A DNA stretch of 52,650 nt from CALNBC01 sp050945915 (GTDB lineage Bacteria; Bacillota; Clostridia; Christensenellales; CALWSW01), in contig JBMNTV010000006.1 of assembly GCA_050945915.1 (NCBI GenBank), forward strand, positions 1 to 52,650. Direction: 5' to 3'. A program made the translations under genes and the position numbers. Positions 24,735-32,384 of this stretch are shown here, one piece after another (the first letter of the stretch is position 1; each line of letters starts with the position of its first letter). The notes below the pieces were generated by a model, which ran no database searches, had not been told where the DNA came from, and saw only the letters and a program-made list of their open reading frames with translations.

Positions 24735-25586
24735 ATGCATCAGCCCCATCCCTGGCGGGACACCGTTGACCCCTTCAAGTTGCCCCTGAAGGACTTTCGC
24801 ATCGAGCACGTCCTCGGCTATCCCCACGCCGGGAACGACGTGTTTCACGCAGAAGGCGTGTTTAGGGGCGAACGCTTTCGCGCCTACGTCAAGGTGGAGC
24901 GCCAGTGCGGCGCGGATCTTCTGAACGAGGCGCAAACCCTCGCGCTGCTGCCCTTTTCTTTTGCGCCGCCGGTGATCGAGTACGGCAAAGGACCGCCAAG
25001 GTACCTCGTCACCGCGGAACTGCCCGGCAAAAGACTCTCCCAAATCCTGGGGGAAAACGAAAACCTCGAGTCCCTTGCCTATCTGGCGGAGTACGGAAGG
25101 ACGCTGGCGCAGTTCCACGGGCTTGATCTCGCCCGTCCCAACGTGAAGTCGAGGCGGTTCTTCGAACTCCCCGACCACGCCTTTTTCGAAAAGCACGGGC
25201 TGGAGAAAGCCGAAGCATATCTTCTTGAAAATCCGCCGGTTGGCGCTTCGACGTGCTTCGTCCACGGAGACTGCTATTACGCCAACGTCCTCTGGGAGGG
25301 CGAAAAGGTCTCCGCCGTGCTGGACTACGAGCTTTCGGGCACGGGCATACGGGAGTTTGACCTCGCCTGGGCGCTGGTTTTGCGTCCCGGGCAGAAATTC
25401 CTTAAAACGGCAAAGGAGCGGGAGCGTTTCCTTTCGGGGTATGCCGAAACCCTGCGCTTTTCCATGCCAGCCCTTGTGCACTATTTTTTGCTGGTATCCT
25501 GCCACTTTTATCCTCTGGGAAACGAAGCATACCAACAGGAAATCAAGAGAATCCTTGATGAAACCATCCTCCGGCAGTCGCTGTGA
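24735..25586 (+). CDS. APH-fold kinase (aminoglycoside phosphotransferase family)
   Basis: 283 aa. The Brenner-type catalytic motif HGDCYYANVLW (D179) and metal motif VLDYELSG (D197) are present, and AYVKVE probably supplies the ATP-binding lysine. The APH family phosphorylates many small molecules (sugars, choline, homoserine, drugs), so this should not be read as a resistance gene. The start is ATG 24735 after GGAGGGAAGGAC. It sits between the RseC-like gene and iscR with a terminator on each side, so it appears monocistronic. Substrate unknown. Confidence 0.82.
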   Translation: MHQPHPWRDTVDPFKLPLKDFRIEHVLGYPHAGNDVFHAEGVFRGERFRAYVKVERQCGADLLNEAQTLALLPFSFAPPVIEYGKGPPRYLVTAELPGKRLSQILGENENLESLAYLAEYGRTLAQFHGLDLARPNVKSRRFFELPDHAFFEKHGLEKAEAYLLENPPVGASTCFVHGDCYYANVLWEGEKVSAVLDYELSGTGIREFDLAWALVLRPGQKFLKTAKERERFLSGYAETLRFSMPALVHYFLLVSCHFYPLGNEAYQQEIKRILDETILRQSL

Positions 25587-25599
25587 CTGCCGGATTTTT
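25571..25599 (+). terminator. terminator overlapping the APH-family stop codon
   Basis: CCGGCAGTC (25571-25579) / GACTGCCGG (25585-25593), 5-nt loop, then ATTTTT. The stem includes the last codons of the gene. Confidence 0.88.
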
Positions 25600-25645
25600 A
25601 CAGCCTTTTTCGCGCATCCAATTCCGACGAAAATGGTACAAATAC

Positions 25646-25674
25646 TTGACAGCGCATTTTGGGAGTGGTATCTT
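25646..25674 (+). promoter_or_regulatory. promoter of iscR-iscS-iscU
   Basis: TTGACA (25646-25651), 17 bp, TATCTT (25669-25674). The surrounding ATACTTGACA...GGGAGTGGTAT has the look of the Rrf2/IscR sites that cover promoters in Clostridia, suggesting autoregulation; the operator assignment is tentative. Confidence 0.65.
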
Positions 25675-25715
25675 TAATTTGAAAGTAGAGTAGTTTGCTA
25701 GGAAATGGAGGAGTC

Positions 25716-26129
25716 ATGAAGCTTTCAACCCGCAGCAGATATGGATTACGGGCGATGTACGATCTGGCGATCAATCAGAATGGCCCCATATCGCTCAAAA
25801 CGATCGCCCAAAGGCAGGATATTTCCGAAGCATACCTCGAGCAGCTTTTCGCCTCGCTGAGAAGGGCGGGGCTGGTGGTCAGCAGCCGAGGCGCCCTGGG
25901 GGGTTACGAGCTCTCCCGGCCCAGTTCGGAAATCTCCATCGGCGAAATACTCAATGCCCTGGAAGGCTCCACCTCCATCGCGGACTGCGTGAGCGACGAG
26001 GGCTGCAAAAACGCCAGCTTTTGCCCGTCGCACCCGGTATTTGCCAGAATTCAGAAGGCGATCGACGGCGTACTCGACAACATGACGTTAGAAAATATGA
26101 TACAACAGAATTCCGAAACTGAAGAATAG
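25716..26129 (+). CDS. iscR: Rrf2-family Fe-S regulator IscR
   Basis: 137 aa winged-helix repressor. The start is ATG 25716 behind ATGGAGGAGTC, giving the family N-terminus MKLSTRSRYGLRAMYDLA. Three cysteines C91-X5-C97-X5-C103 match the IscR cluster-ligand spacing, so it probably binds a [2Fe-2S] cluster and senses Fe-S status. It heads iscS-iscU, the typical arrangement, and probably represses its own promoter. A CymR-type role is less likely because CymR lacks this cysteine set. Confidence 0.92.
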   Translation: MKLSTRSRYGLRAMYDLAINQNGPISLKTIAQRQDISEAYLEQLFASLRRAGLVVSSRGALGGYELSRPSSEISIGEILNALEGSTSIADCVSDEGCKNASFCPSHPVFARIQKAIDGVLDNMTLENMIQQNSETEE

Positions 26130-26146
26130 CCGGAGGAACACAAAAT

Positions 26147-27334
26147 ATGACCAAACGCCGAATCTATATGGACCACGCAGCCACCACCTATGTCAAGCCG
26201 GCGGTATTAGAGGCGATGCTGCCCTTCTTCACGGAGAATTTCGGCAATCCCAGCTCGATCCACACCAGGGGCCAACTTGCCCGCTCTGCGGTGGACCGGG
26301 CGAGGGAGCAGGTCGCGGCAGCGATCAACGCCCAGCCCGCCGAGATTTACTTTACCGGCGGCGGCTCCGAGGCGGACAATATGGCCCTGAAGGGAATCGC
26401 AGAAAACTACGCCAAAAAGGGCAACCACATCATTACCACCAAGATCGAACACCACGCGATTCTGCATACCTGCGAGTGGCTGGAAAAGAACAGGGGCATC
26501 TCCGTTACCTATCTGGACGTGGACGAGTACGGCAGAGTGACCCCGGAACAGGTGGAAGCAGCGATACGCCCCGAGACCATCCTGGTTTCCATCATGTTCG
26601 CCAACAACGAGATCGGCACCATCGAACCCATCGCCGAGATCGGCGAAGTCTGCAAGAAGCACGGCGTGCTGTTCCATACGGATGCGGTCCAGGCCATCGG
26701 CGCTGTACCGGTGGACGTCAAGGCGATGAACATCGACCTTCTTTCTATGTCCGCCCACAAGTTCTACGGCCCCAAGGGCATCGGCGCGCTGTATGTGCGA
26801 AAGGGCGTCAGGGTTCCTTCCTTCATCCACGGCGGCGCCCAGGAGCGGGGTAGAAGGGCGGGAACGGAAAACCTTCCCGGCATCATAGGCATGGGCAAGG
26901 CCATCGAGCTTGCCACCGCCAATTTGGAAGAGGATGCCCGGCGTATCGCCGCCATGCGGGACAGGCTGATGAACGGCCTTCTCGAACGGATACCGGACTG
27001 CCGGGTGAACGGAGACCTTAAACACCGCCTGCCCAACAACCTGAACATGTGCTTCCGGTATATCGAGGGAGAGGCCCTGCTGCTTCGGCTGGATCTTGCG
27101 GGGATCGAGGGCTCCAGCGGATCCGCCTGCACCAGCGGCTCTCTTGACCCGTCCCACGTGCTCCTCGCCATCGGCCTGCCCCACGAAATCGCCCACGGCT
27201 CCTTGAGGCTCACCCTGGGCGACGCAACGACGGAAGAAGACGTGGACTACGTGCTGGAAACGTTGCCGGGAATCGTGCGCACCCTGCGTGAAATGTCCCC
27301 AATTTATGAACACAAAACAGTTTCTGGAGGCTAA
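26147..27334 (+). CDS. iscS: cysteine desulfurase IscS/NifS
   Basis: 395 aa. PLP lysine K205 (SAHKFYGPKG) and catalytic-loop cysteine C328 (SSGSACTSGSLDPSHVL, the longer IscS-type loop). The N-terminus is RRIYMDHAATTYV. It lies 17 bp after iscR and 3 bp before iscU, so it supplies persulfide sulfur to the scaffold. This is a second desulfurase; the one at 3996 goes with ThiI. Confidence 0.96.
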   Translation: MTKRRIYMDHAATTYVKPAVLEAMLPFFTENFGNPSSIHTRGQLARSAVDRAREQVAAAINAQPAEIYFTGGGSEADNMALKGIAENYAKKGNHIITTKIEHHAILHTCEWLEKNRGISVTYLDVDEYGRVTPEQVEAAIRPETILVSIMFANNEIGTIEPIAEIGEVCKKHGVLFHTDAVQAIGAVPVDVKAMNIDLLSMSAHKFYGPKGIGALYVRKGVRVPSFIHGGAQERGRRAGTENLPGIIGMGKAIELATANLEEDARRIAAMRDRLMNGLLERIPDCRVNGDLKHRLPNNLNMCFRYIEGEALLLRLDLAGIEGSSGSACTSGSLDPSHVLLAIGLPHEIAHGSLRLTLGDATTEEDVDYVLETLPGIVRTLREMSPIYEHKTVSGG

Positions 27335-27337
27335 AAG

Positions 27338-27763
27338 ATGCTGTACAGCGAAAAAGTAATGGACCATTTTGAAAACCCGCGCAACGTCGGCGAGATGGAG
27401 GACGCGGATGGCATCGGCCAGGTGGGCAACGCCAAGTGCGGCGATATCATGCGGATGTACATCAAGGTGGATGAAAACGAGATCATTACCGACGTCAAAT
27501 TCAAGACCTTCGGTTGCGGGGCGGCCATCGCCACCAGTTCCATGGCCACGGAGTTGGTCAAAGGCAAATCCATCGAGGAAGTCCTCAAACTCACCAACCG
27601 CGCCGTGGTGGAAGCCCTGGAAGGCCTGCCTCCCGTGAAGATCCACTGCTCCGTCCTGGCGGAGGAAGCCATCAAGGCGGCCATCGAGAATTATCGCCAA
27701 AGGAAAAACGGCGGCGGCGAAGAAGTCACCGTCAACGAGTCCTGCGCGGCCTGCGAGCATTGA
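27338..27763 (+). CDS. iscU: Fe-S cluster scaffold IscU/NifU-like
   Basis: 141 aa. Cluster ligands C34 (GNAKCGD), C60 (TFGCGAA) and C104 (KIHCSVLAEE) are in place with the conserved Asp. The domain is the IscU/NifU N-terminal type; there is no NifU C-terminal Nfu domain. The protein ends in an extra cysteine pair (C136 and C139, ESCAACEH) after a short Gly/Glu linker. RBS is TCTGGAGGCTAAAAG inside the iscS 3' end. Confidence 0.95.
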   Translation: MLYSEKVMDHFENPRNVGEMEDADGIGQVGNAKCGDIMRMYIKVDENEIITDVKFKTFGCGAAIATSSMATELVKGKSIEEVLKLTNRAVVEALEGLPPVKIHCSVLAEEAIKAAIENYRQRKNGGGEEVTVNESCAACEH

Positions 27764-27773
27764 TGTGCATCAT

Positions 27774-27797
27774 AAATGGGTGAAATTTCCCATTTTT
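27774..27797 (+). terminator. terminator after iscU
   Basis: AAATGGG (27774-27780) / CCCATTT (27789-27795), 8-nt loop, ending in TTTTT. Confidence 0.75.
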
Positions 27798-27881
27798 GTA
27801 TGCAAATGCCTTCTTAATTTGTGCTATTAGACGGCAAACTATCTATGCGCGATGCGCTATCAAACGCAAGGAGGTTCAAAC

Positions 27882-28034
27882 ATGAAGGGATGGTTTGCCA
27901 TCGGAGTGATGGCCGGCAGCATTGCCGGAGCTGTTGCCGCCACTATGGCACTGGAATCCATGCATCCGGGTATGCTCGCGAGGGACGGCCGGAGAATGGC
28001 TAAAAAAATCAGGCACATAACGAATATGAGATGA
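27882..28034 (+). CDS. 50-aa single-TM small protein, unknown function
   Basis: ATG 27882 has a near-perfect RBS (AAGGAGGTTCAAAC). The peptide has one N-terminal hydrophobic, Gly/Ala-rich segment (WFAIGVMAGSIAGAVAATMA, residues 4-23) followed by a basic tail (RDGRRMAKKIRHI). The N-terminal GxxxG-like helix resembles small YtxH-type proteins but is too short to classify. It stands alone between the iscU terminator and ireB, and a hairpin follows. Expression is likely given the RBS; function unknown. Confidence 0.65.
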   Translation: MKGWFAIGVMAGSIAGAVAATMALESMHPGMLARDGRRMAKKIRHITNMR

Positions 28035-28039
28035 CGATG

Positions 28040-28068
28040 GCGGGGAGTCTTTAAAAAAGATTCCCCGC
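28040..28068 (+). terminator. hairpin after the 50-aa ORF
   Basis: GCGGGGAGTCTT (28040-28051) with AAGATTCCCCGC (28057-28068), 12 bp with one G-U pair and a 5-nt A-rich loop. The downstream T tract is weak, so termination may be partial. Confidence 0.6.
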
Positions 28069-28121
28069 GACCTCTTGATGCGAACGTATTGTAAATCATT
28101 GACAAAAGGGGCATGCCTTCA

Positions 28122-28149
28122 TTGAAATGTGGCAGAAAAATGGTATAAT
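28122..28149 (+). promoter_or_regulatory. promoter of ireB-ruvX
   Basis: TTGAAA (28122-28127), 16-bp spacer, TATAAT (28144-28149). A TTGACA at 28099-28104 is too far upstream to pair with this -10. Confidence 0.72.
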
Positions 28150-28177
28150 GAACGTGCTATCAAAGCGGAGGGCAGCC

Positions 28178-28450
28178 ATGACAAGAGATAAGGATCAAAC
28201 CCAACAATTCTCCATCGGGAGGGACAACGCCCCCACCACCGAGGAAATCATCATGGCGGTGTATGCCGCCATGAAGGAAAAAGGCTATGACCCGATCAAC
28301 CAGATCGTGGGCTATGTGATTTCCGGCGATCCCACCTACATCACGAGTTACAAAAATGCCCGTTACCTGATCCGCCGCGTGGAAAGGGACGAGCTTTTGG
28401 AGGAATTCGTCCGGTTCTATGTGGATCAAAGGGACGGGCGGGATTCGTGA
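28178..28450 (+). CDS. ireB: IreB-family regulatory phosphoprotein (DUF965)
   Basis: 90 aa. Matches the IreB/YrzL family (EEIIMAVYAAMKEKGYDPINQIVGYVISGDPTYITSY). In Enterococcus IreB is phosphorylated by the PASTA kinase IreK and tunes cell-wall stress resistance. The N-terminal threonines (TRDKDQTQQFSIGRDNAPTTEE) include the expected phosphorylation region. The start is ATG 28178 after GCGGAGGGCAGCC. Its stop overlaps the ruvX start (GTGA), as in the Bacillus yrzL-yrrK-yrzB group. Confidence 0.93.
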   Translation: MTRDKDQTQQFSIGRDNAPTTEEIIMAVYAAMKEKGYDPINQIVGYVISGDPTYITSYKNARYLIRRVERDELLEEFVRFYVDQRDGRDS

Positions 28451-28884
28451 CGGACTATCGCCGCGCCATGGCGCTGGACGTGGGCTCCGTCCGCATCGGC
28501 ATCGCGATCAGCGATCCCATGCGGATCACTGCCAACGGACTGGAAACATACAAAAGAACCGGGGACGACGAGGAGGACGCAAAGTATCTGGCCGCCCTCG
28601 CGAAGAAATACGCCCCGGTCACCCTTGTGTTTGGCCTTCCGCGAAACATGAACGGCACCTATGGCCCTCAGGCGGAAAAAACCAGGGCGTTTGCCGAAAT
28701 CGTCGCCAAGCATTTCGACGGAGAGATCGAATTTTACGATGAACGCCTGACCACCGCCGCGGCAGAGCGCATCTTGCTGGAGGCGGACGTCAGCCGCAAA
28801 AAAAGAAAAGGCGTGATCGACAAAATGGCTGCCGTGATCATCCTTCAGGGGTATCTGGAGCATGCAAAGCACCGGCCGCGCTGA
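28447..28884 (+). CDS. ruvX: RuvX/YqgF-family Holliday junction resolvase-like RNase
   Basis: 145 aa RNase H-fold protein. ALDVGSVRIGIAISDP (first catalytic Asp), LVFGLPRNMNGTYG, FYDERLTTAAAERIL and the late Asp in VIDKMAAVIILQGYL are conserved. The family processes 16S rRNA 5' ends and/or resolves junctions. GTG start within the ireB stop. Confidence 0.94.
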   Translation: MTDYRRAMALDVGSVRIGIAISDPMRITANGLETYKRTGDDEEDAKYLAALAKKYAPVTLVFGLPRNMNGTYGPQAEKTRAFAEIVAKHFDGEIEFYDERLTTAAAERILLEADVSRKKRKGVIDKMAAVIILQGYLEHAKHRPR

Positions 28885-28993
28885 TGTTATCCCAGGCCCG
28901 CAACCCGCAACATTGCGAAAAGAGGCCTGCCTATCATCCGAGGCGCATGTTTGCGCCCTTTATTCTTGTTAATCTGCAGTTGGAGGCATCGAG

Positions 28994-29287
28994 ATGGAAT
29001 ATCCCAACGAACTGATCAACACCGTCAAACTGACCGACGAAACCGGCCGGGAAGTGACCTTTGACCATTTGCTGACTTTCGATTATGAGGGGCGGCGCAT
29101 CATCGCCCTGATGCCCATGGAAGAGGCGGAGGGCATCGGCGAGGGCGAAGTGCTGCTCCTTTGCATAGAGCAGGACGAAAATGGCAAGGATGTTTATGTT
29201 CCGATCGACAATGAGATCCTCCTGAACGAGGCTTTCGACCGCTTCCTTGAGCTGATGGACGAGCTGGACGAGGCGGAGGACGAATAA
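28994..29287 (+). CDS. DUF1292 (YrzB-like) protein
   Basis: 97 aa acidic protein with the family pattern ITLTDE-like start (VKLTDETGREVTFDHLLTFDYEGRRIIALMP) and C-terminal acidic tail (FLELMDELDEAEDE). It conventionally follows ireB-ruvX in Firmicutes. Function unknown. RBS GTTGGAGGCATCGAG. Confidence 0.88.
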   Translation: MEYPNELINTVKLTDETGREVTFDHLLTFDYEGRRIIALMPMEEAEGIGEGEVLLLCIEQDENGKDVYVPIDNEILLNEAFDRFLELMDELDEAEDE

Positions 29288-29292
29288 TCCCC

Positions 29293-29321
29293 TTGCAACC
29301 CTGCAAACCATATGTTAAAAT
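29293..29321 (+). promoter_or_regulatory. promoter of rpsB-tsf
   Basis: TTGCAA (29293-29298), 17-bp spacer, TAAAAT (29316-29321), giving a leader of about 175 nt. Confidence 0.7.
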
Positions 29322-29334
29322 ACACCGGATAACG

Positions 29335-29475
29335 CACTTTCGCTGACTGTGTGGGCGTTCCCCTGATCAGGGGTCCCGACAGGATGAAGCGAAAGGTGGT
29401 TAGCTGCTGTTGACACGGCCGCTGTTCGGTTGCCGGATTGTGATTCGGCGCCGCAAAAGCGGATCATGCGACAGC
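29335..29475 (+). promoter_or_regulatory. structured rpsB leader RNA, candidate autoregulatory element
   Basis: CACTTTCGCT (29335-29344) pairs with AGCGAAAGGTG (29388-29398) with one bulge, enclosing a CCCC-TGATCA-GGGG hairpin (29360-29373). A second GC-rich folded part ends in a GCTGT/ACAGC pairing near 29421-29475. No terminator precedes rpsB. S2 autoregulation through leader RNA is known in other phyla; here it is inferred from position and structure. Confidence 0.5.
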
Positions 29476-29504
29476 ACAAAAAACACTACTTATGAGGTGA
29501 AACA

Positions 29505-30236
29505 ATGTCCGTTATTTCCATGAAGCAGCTTCTCGAAGCCGGCGTACACTTCGGTCACCAGACCCGTCGCTGGAACCCCAAGATGGCAGAGTACATCTTC
29601 ACCGAGCGCAATGACATCTACATCATCGACCTTCAGAAGACCGTCAAGAAGATCGACGAGGCGTACAACTTCATGCGCGAAGTGTCCGCTTCCGGCGCGC
29701 CCATCCTGTTCGTCGGCACCAAGAAGCAGGCCCAGGAATCCATTCAGGTCGAAGCCGAACGCTGCGGCATGTTCTACGTCAACCACCGCTGGCTGGGCGG
29801 CATGCTGACCAACTTCAAGACCATCCAGAGCCGCATCAACAAGCTCAAGCAGATCGAAAAGATGGAAGCCGAGGGTCAGCTGGACCTTCTTCCCAAAAAG
29901 GAAGTGGGCAAGCTGATGAAGATCAAGGAAAAGCTGCAGAACAACCTGGGCGGCATCGCCGATATGAAGCGTCTTCCCGGCGCGATTTTCGTGGTGGACT
30001 CCCGCAAGGAGCACATCGCCGTGAAGGAAGCCCGGGCTTTGGGTATCCCGATCGTCGCCATTGTGGACACGAACTGCGATCCCGACGAGATCGACTACGT
30101 CATTCCCGGCAACGACGACGCCATTCGTGCCATCAAGCTGATCTCCTCCAAGATGGCGGACGCCATCCTCGAAGGCCGCCAGGGCGAACAGGGGGCAGGC
30201 GAAGAATCCGAAGTCGAGCTGGAACAGGCCGAATAA
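29505..30236 (+). CDS. rpsB: 30S ribosomal protein S2
   Basis: 243 aa, usual size. Conserved N-terminus (MKQLLEAGVHFGHQTRRWNPKM), FVGTKKQAQESI, YVNHRWLGGMLTNFKTI and GIPIVAIVDTNCDPD. RBS ATGAGGTGAAACA. First gene of the rpsB-tsf pair. Confidence 0.98.
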   Translation: MSVISMKQLLEAGVHFGHQTRRWNPKMAEYIFTERNDIYIIDLQKTVKKIDEAYNFMREVSASGAPILFVGTKKQAQESIQVEAERCGMFYVNHRWLGGMLTNFKTIQSRINKLKQIEKMEAEGQLDLLPKKEVGKLMKIKEKLQNNLGGIADMKRLPGAIFVVDSRKEHIAVKEARALGIPIVAIVDTNCDPDEIDYVIPGNDDAIRAIKLISSKMADAILEGRQGEQGAGEESEVELEQAE

Positions 30237-30253
30237 CCCGCTGTGAAATCACG

Positions 30254-30283
30254 AGAGGGAAGCAAGGTTTTTGGCTTCCCTCT
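30254..30283 (+). other. hairpin between rpsB and tsf
   Basis: AGAGGGAAGC (30254-30263) / GCTTCCCTCT (30274-30283), 10 bp, then TTC. The weak T run suggests partial termination or RNA processing that lowers tsf relative to rpsB. Confidence 0.65.
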
Positions 30284-30313
30284 TTCAAGGTAAATACATA
30301 AGGAGGAAACCCA

Positions 30314-30970
30314 ATGCAAATTACTGCTTCCGCCGTTAAGGAACTGCGCGAAATGACCGGCTGCGGCATGATGGACTGCAAAAACGCGCTGGTGGCCTGT
30401 GAAGGCAATATTGACAAGGCCGTTGACTGGCTGCGCGAAAAGGGACTGGCTAAAGCCGCGAAGAAGGCCGGCCGCATCGCTGCCGAGGGTATCGTCGATT
30501 CCTATATCCACATGGGCGGCAAGATCGGCGTTCTGGTCGAACTCAACTGCGAGACCGACTTCGTCGCCAAGACCGAGGAGTTCAAGGACCTGGCCCACGA
30601 TATTGCCATGCAGATCGCCGCTGCAAAGCCCACCTATGTTTCCCGCGAGGAAGTCGACCCCAAAGAAATCGCCCACGAGCGCGAGATTCTTCTGGCCGAA
30701 GCCCTCAACGATCCCAAGCCGAAACCCAGGAACATCATCGACAAGATGGTGGATGGCCGCATTGAAAAGTATTTCAAGGAAGTCTGCCTGATGGAGCAGC
30801 CCTTCGTCAAGGATCCGGACATCACCATCACCGATCTCATCAACGAAAAGATCGCGAAGATTGGCGAAAAGATCACCATCCGCCGCTTCGCCCGCTACGA
30901 GATGGGCGAGGGACTGCAAAAGCGTGAAGAGAACTTTGCCGATGAAGTCATGGGCCAGATGAACAAGTAA
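30314..30970 (+). CDS. tsf: elongation factor Ts, short form
   Basis: 218 aa. Recycles EF-Tu-GDP. The UBA-like N-terminus (VKELREMTGCGMMDCKNAL) and the exchange motif CETDFVAKTEEF are present. E. coli and Bacillus forms have about 280-295 residues; this one has a single shortened core, as in many Clostridia and Thermus. RBS AAGGAGGAAACCCA. Confidence 0.97.
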   Translation: MQITASAVKELREMTGCGMMDCKNALVACEGNIDKAVDWLREKGLAKAAKKAGRIAAEGIVDSYIHMGGKIGVLVELNCETDFVAKTEEFKDLAHDIAMQIAAAKPTYVSREEVDPKEIAHEREILLAEALNDPKPKPRNIIDKMVDGRIEKYFKEVCLMEQPFVKDPDITITDLINEKIAKIGEKITIRRFARYEMGEGLQKREENFADEVMGQMNK

Positions 30971-30974
30971 TTCG

Positions 30975-31007
30975 AAAAAGGAACACGGCCTTTCGTGTTC
31001 CTTTTTT
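30975..31007 (+). terminator. terminator after tsf
   Basis: AAAAAGGAACACG (30975-30987) / CGTGTTCCTTTTTT (30994-31007), 6-nt loop. A textbook intrinsic terminator. Confidence 0.93.
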
Positions 31008-31036
31008 ATGATAAAATTTCGGAGGACGCACGAAAA

Positions 31037-31747
31037 ATGGCGCAAAAAAGACGAGTGCTTATCAAGCTGAGCGGGGAGATGCTCTCAGCACCCGGCAAAA
31101 CGCTGGATTATGACAAGATCGACACGGTCGCCGCGGTTTTGAAGGAAATTGATGGCCGCGGCATTCAGCAGGGCATCGTCGTGGGGGGCGGCAACATCAT
31201 GCGCGGCCGTTCTTCCGGCGATATGGACAGGACGGACGCAGACCACATGGGCATGCTGGCGACGGTGATCAACGCCATCGCCCTGAAGGACGCGCTCTTG
31301 CGCATCGGAGCCAAGGCTGTGGTGATGAGCGCCATCGAAATGAAGCAGGTCTGCGAAACCTTCACAAAACGCAAAGCCGTAGAGCGCCTGGATGCGGGGG
31401 AAATCGTGATCTTTGCGGCGGGTACCGGCAGACCGTATTTTTCCACAGACACAGCGGCGGCCCTTCGCGCGCTGGAGATTGGGGCGGAAATGCTCTATTG
31501 CGGCAAGGCGGTGGACGGCGTGTACGACAAGGACCCCAGAAAGTTCAAAAACGCGAAGCGCTACGATGAAATCACCTACGACGAAATCATCCTGAAAAGG
31601 CTGGAGGCGCTGGACCAGTCCTCCGTCATCCTGTGTCGGGACAGGCCGGGCGGCGGGCTGCCCGTCTTCGTGTTCCAGCTTTCGGAGCCCAGGAACCTCA
31701 TCGACGCCATCGACGGCCGTTGCCGGGGGACGTTCATCCGCGGCTGA
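31037..31747 (+). CDS. pyrH: UMP kinase (uridylate kinase)
   Basis: 236 aa amino-acid-kinase-fold enzyme phosphorylating UMP to UDP. VLIKLSGEMLS, VVGGGNIMRGR, DRTDADHMGMLATVINA, GTGRPYFSTDTAAALRA and the DGVYDKDPRK loop are conserved. The C-terminal segment that usually reads like CMDNNIPL is CRDRPGGGLPV here (C200-P209): the Asn is missing and about three residues are inserted. RBS GGAGGACGCACGAAAA. Confidence 0.95.
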   Translation: MAQKRRVLIKLSGEMLSAPGKTLDYDKIDTVAAVLKEIDGRGIQQGIVVGGGNIMRGRSSGDMDRTDADHMGMLATVINAIALKDALLRIGAKAVVMSAIEMKQVCETFTKRKAVERLDAGEIVIFAAGTGRPYFSTDTAAALRALEIGAEMLYCGKAVDGVYDKDPRKFKNAKRYDEITYDEIILKRLEALDQSSVILCRDRPGGGLPVFVFQLSEPRNLIDAIDGRCRGTFIRG

Positions 31748-31764
31748 CACCCTTCATAAAAGGC

Positions 31765-31793
31765 TTGTTTTCCTGAGGGTTCTACATTAAAAT
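31765..31793 (+). promoter_or_regulatory. promoter upstream of frr
   Basis: TTGTTT (31765-31770), 17 bp, TAAAAT (31788-31793), just before the frr RBS (AGGAGGTTATCC). Confidence 0.6.
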
Positions 31794-31826
31794 AATCGTA
31801 ATGACTTGTGATTCAGGAGGTTATCC

Positions 31827-32384
31827 ATGGCGAACGAGGTTTTAAATACAGCGAAAGAAAAGATGACCAAGACGATGAACGTCATGCGGGACGAATTTGC
31901 TGCCCTTCGTGCCGGCCGGGCGAACCCCCGCGTACTGGACCGCATCCTCGTGGATTATTACGGCACGCCCACGCCCATCCAGCAGCTGGGCAACATCGCC
32001 ACTCCCGAACCGCGCATCCTGCAGATCAGCGTGTGGGATGTCAAGGCGATCAAGGATATCGAAAAGGCCATCCTGAAGTCCGACTTGGGCATCAACCCCA
32101 CCAACGACGGCAAGGTGATCCGCCTGGTGTTCCCGGAACTGACGGAAGAGCGCCGCAAAGAACTCTGCAAAACCGTTCGGAAAAAGGCGGAGGAAGGCAA
32201 GATCGCCATCCGCGCCATCCGCAGGGACGCCAATGAGCAGATCAAGAAAATGGAAAAGAGCTCCGAGATTACGGAAGACGACCGCAAGCAGATGGAGAAC
32301 GAGGTCCAGAAGCTGACGGACAGCTTCATCAAGGATATCGACGCCGCCGCAGCAGCCAAGGAAAAGGAGATTATGGAGGTCTGA
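31827..32384 (+). CDS. frr: ribosome recycling factor
   Basis: 185 aa, standard. With EF-G it splits post-termination ribosomes. Conserved FAALRAGRANPRVLDRILVDYYG, ATPEPRILQISVWD, KSDLGINPTNDGKVIRLVFPELTEERRKEL. Its stop overlaps the start of the next small gene (TGATG). Confidence 0.98.
   Translation: MANEVLNTAKEKMTKTMNVMRDEFAALRAGRANPRVLDRILVDYYGTPTPIQQLGNIATPEPRILQISVWDVKAIKDIEKAILKSDLGINPTNDGKVIRLVFPELTEERRKELCKTVRKKAEEGKIAIRAIRRDANEQIKKMEKSSEITEDDRKQMENEVQKLTDSFIKDIDAAAAAKEKEIMEV

Noticed and set aside
24735..25586. Aminoglycoside resistance gene
   Set aside because: Only the general APH kinase motifs are visible; the family covers many metabolic kinases and there is no mobile or resistance context.
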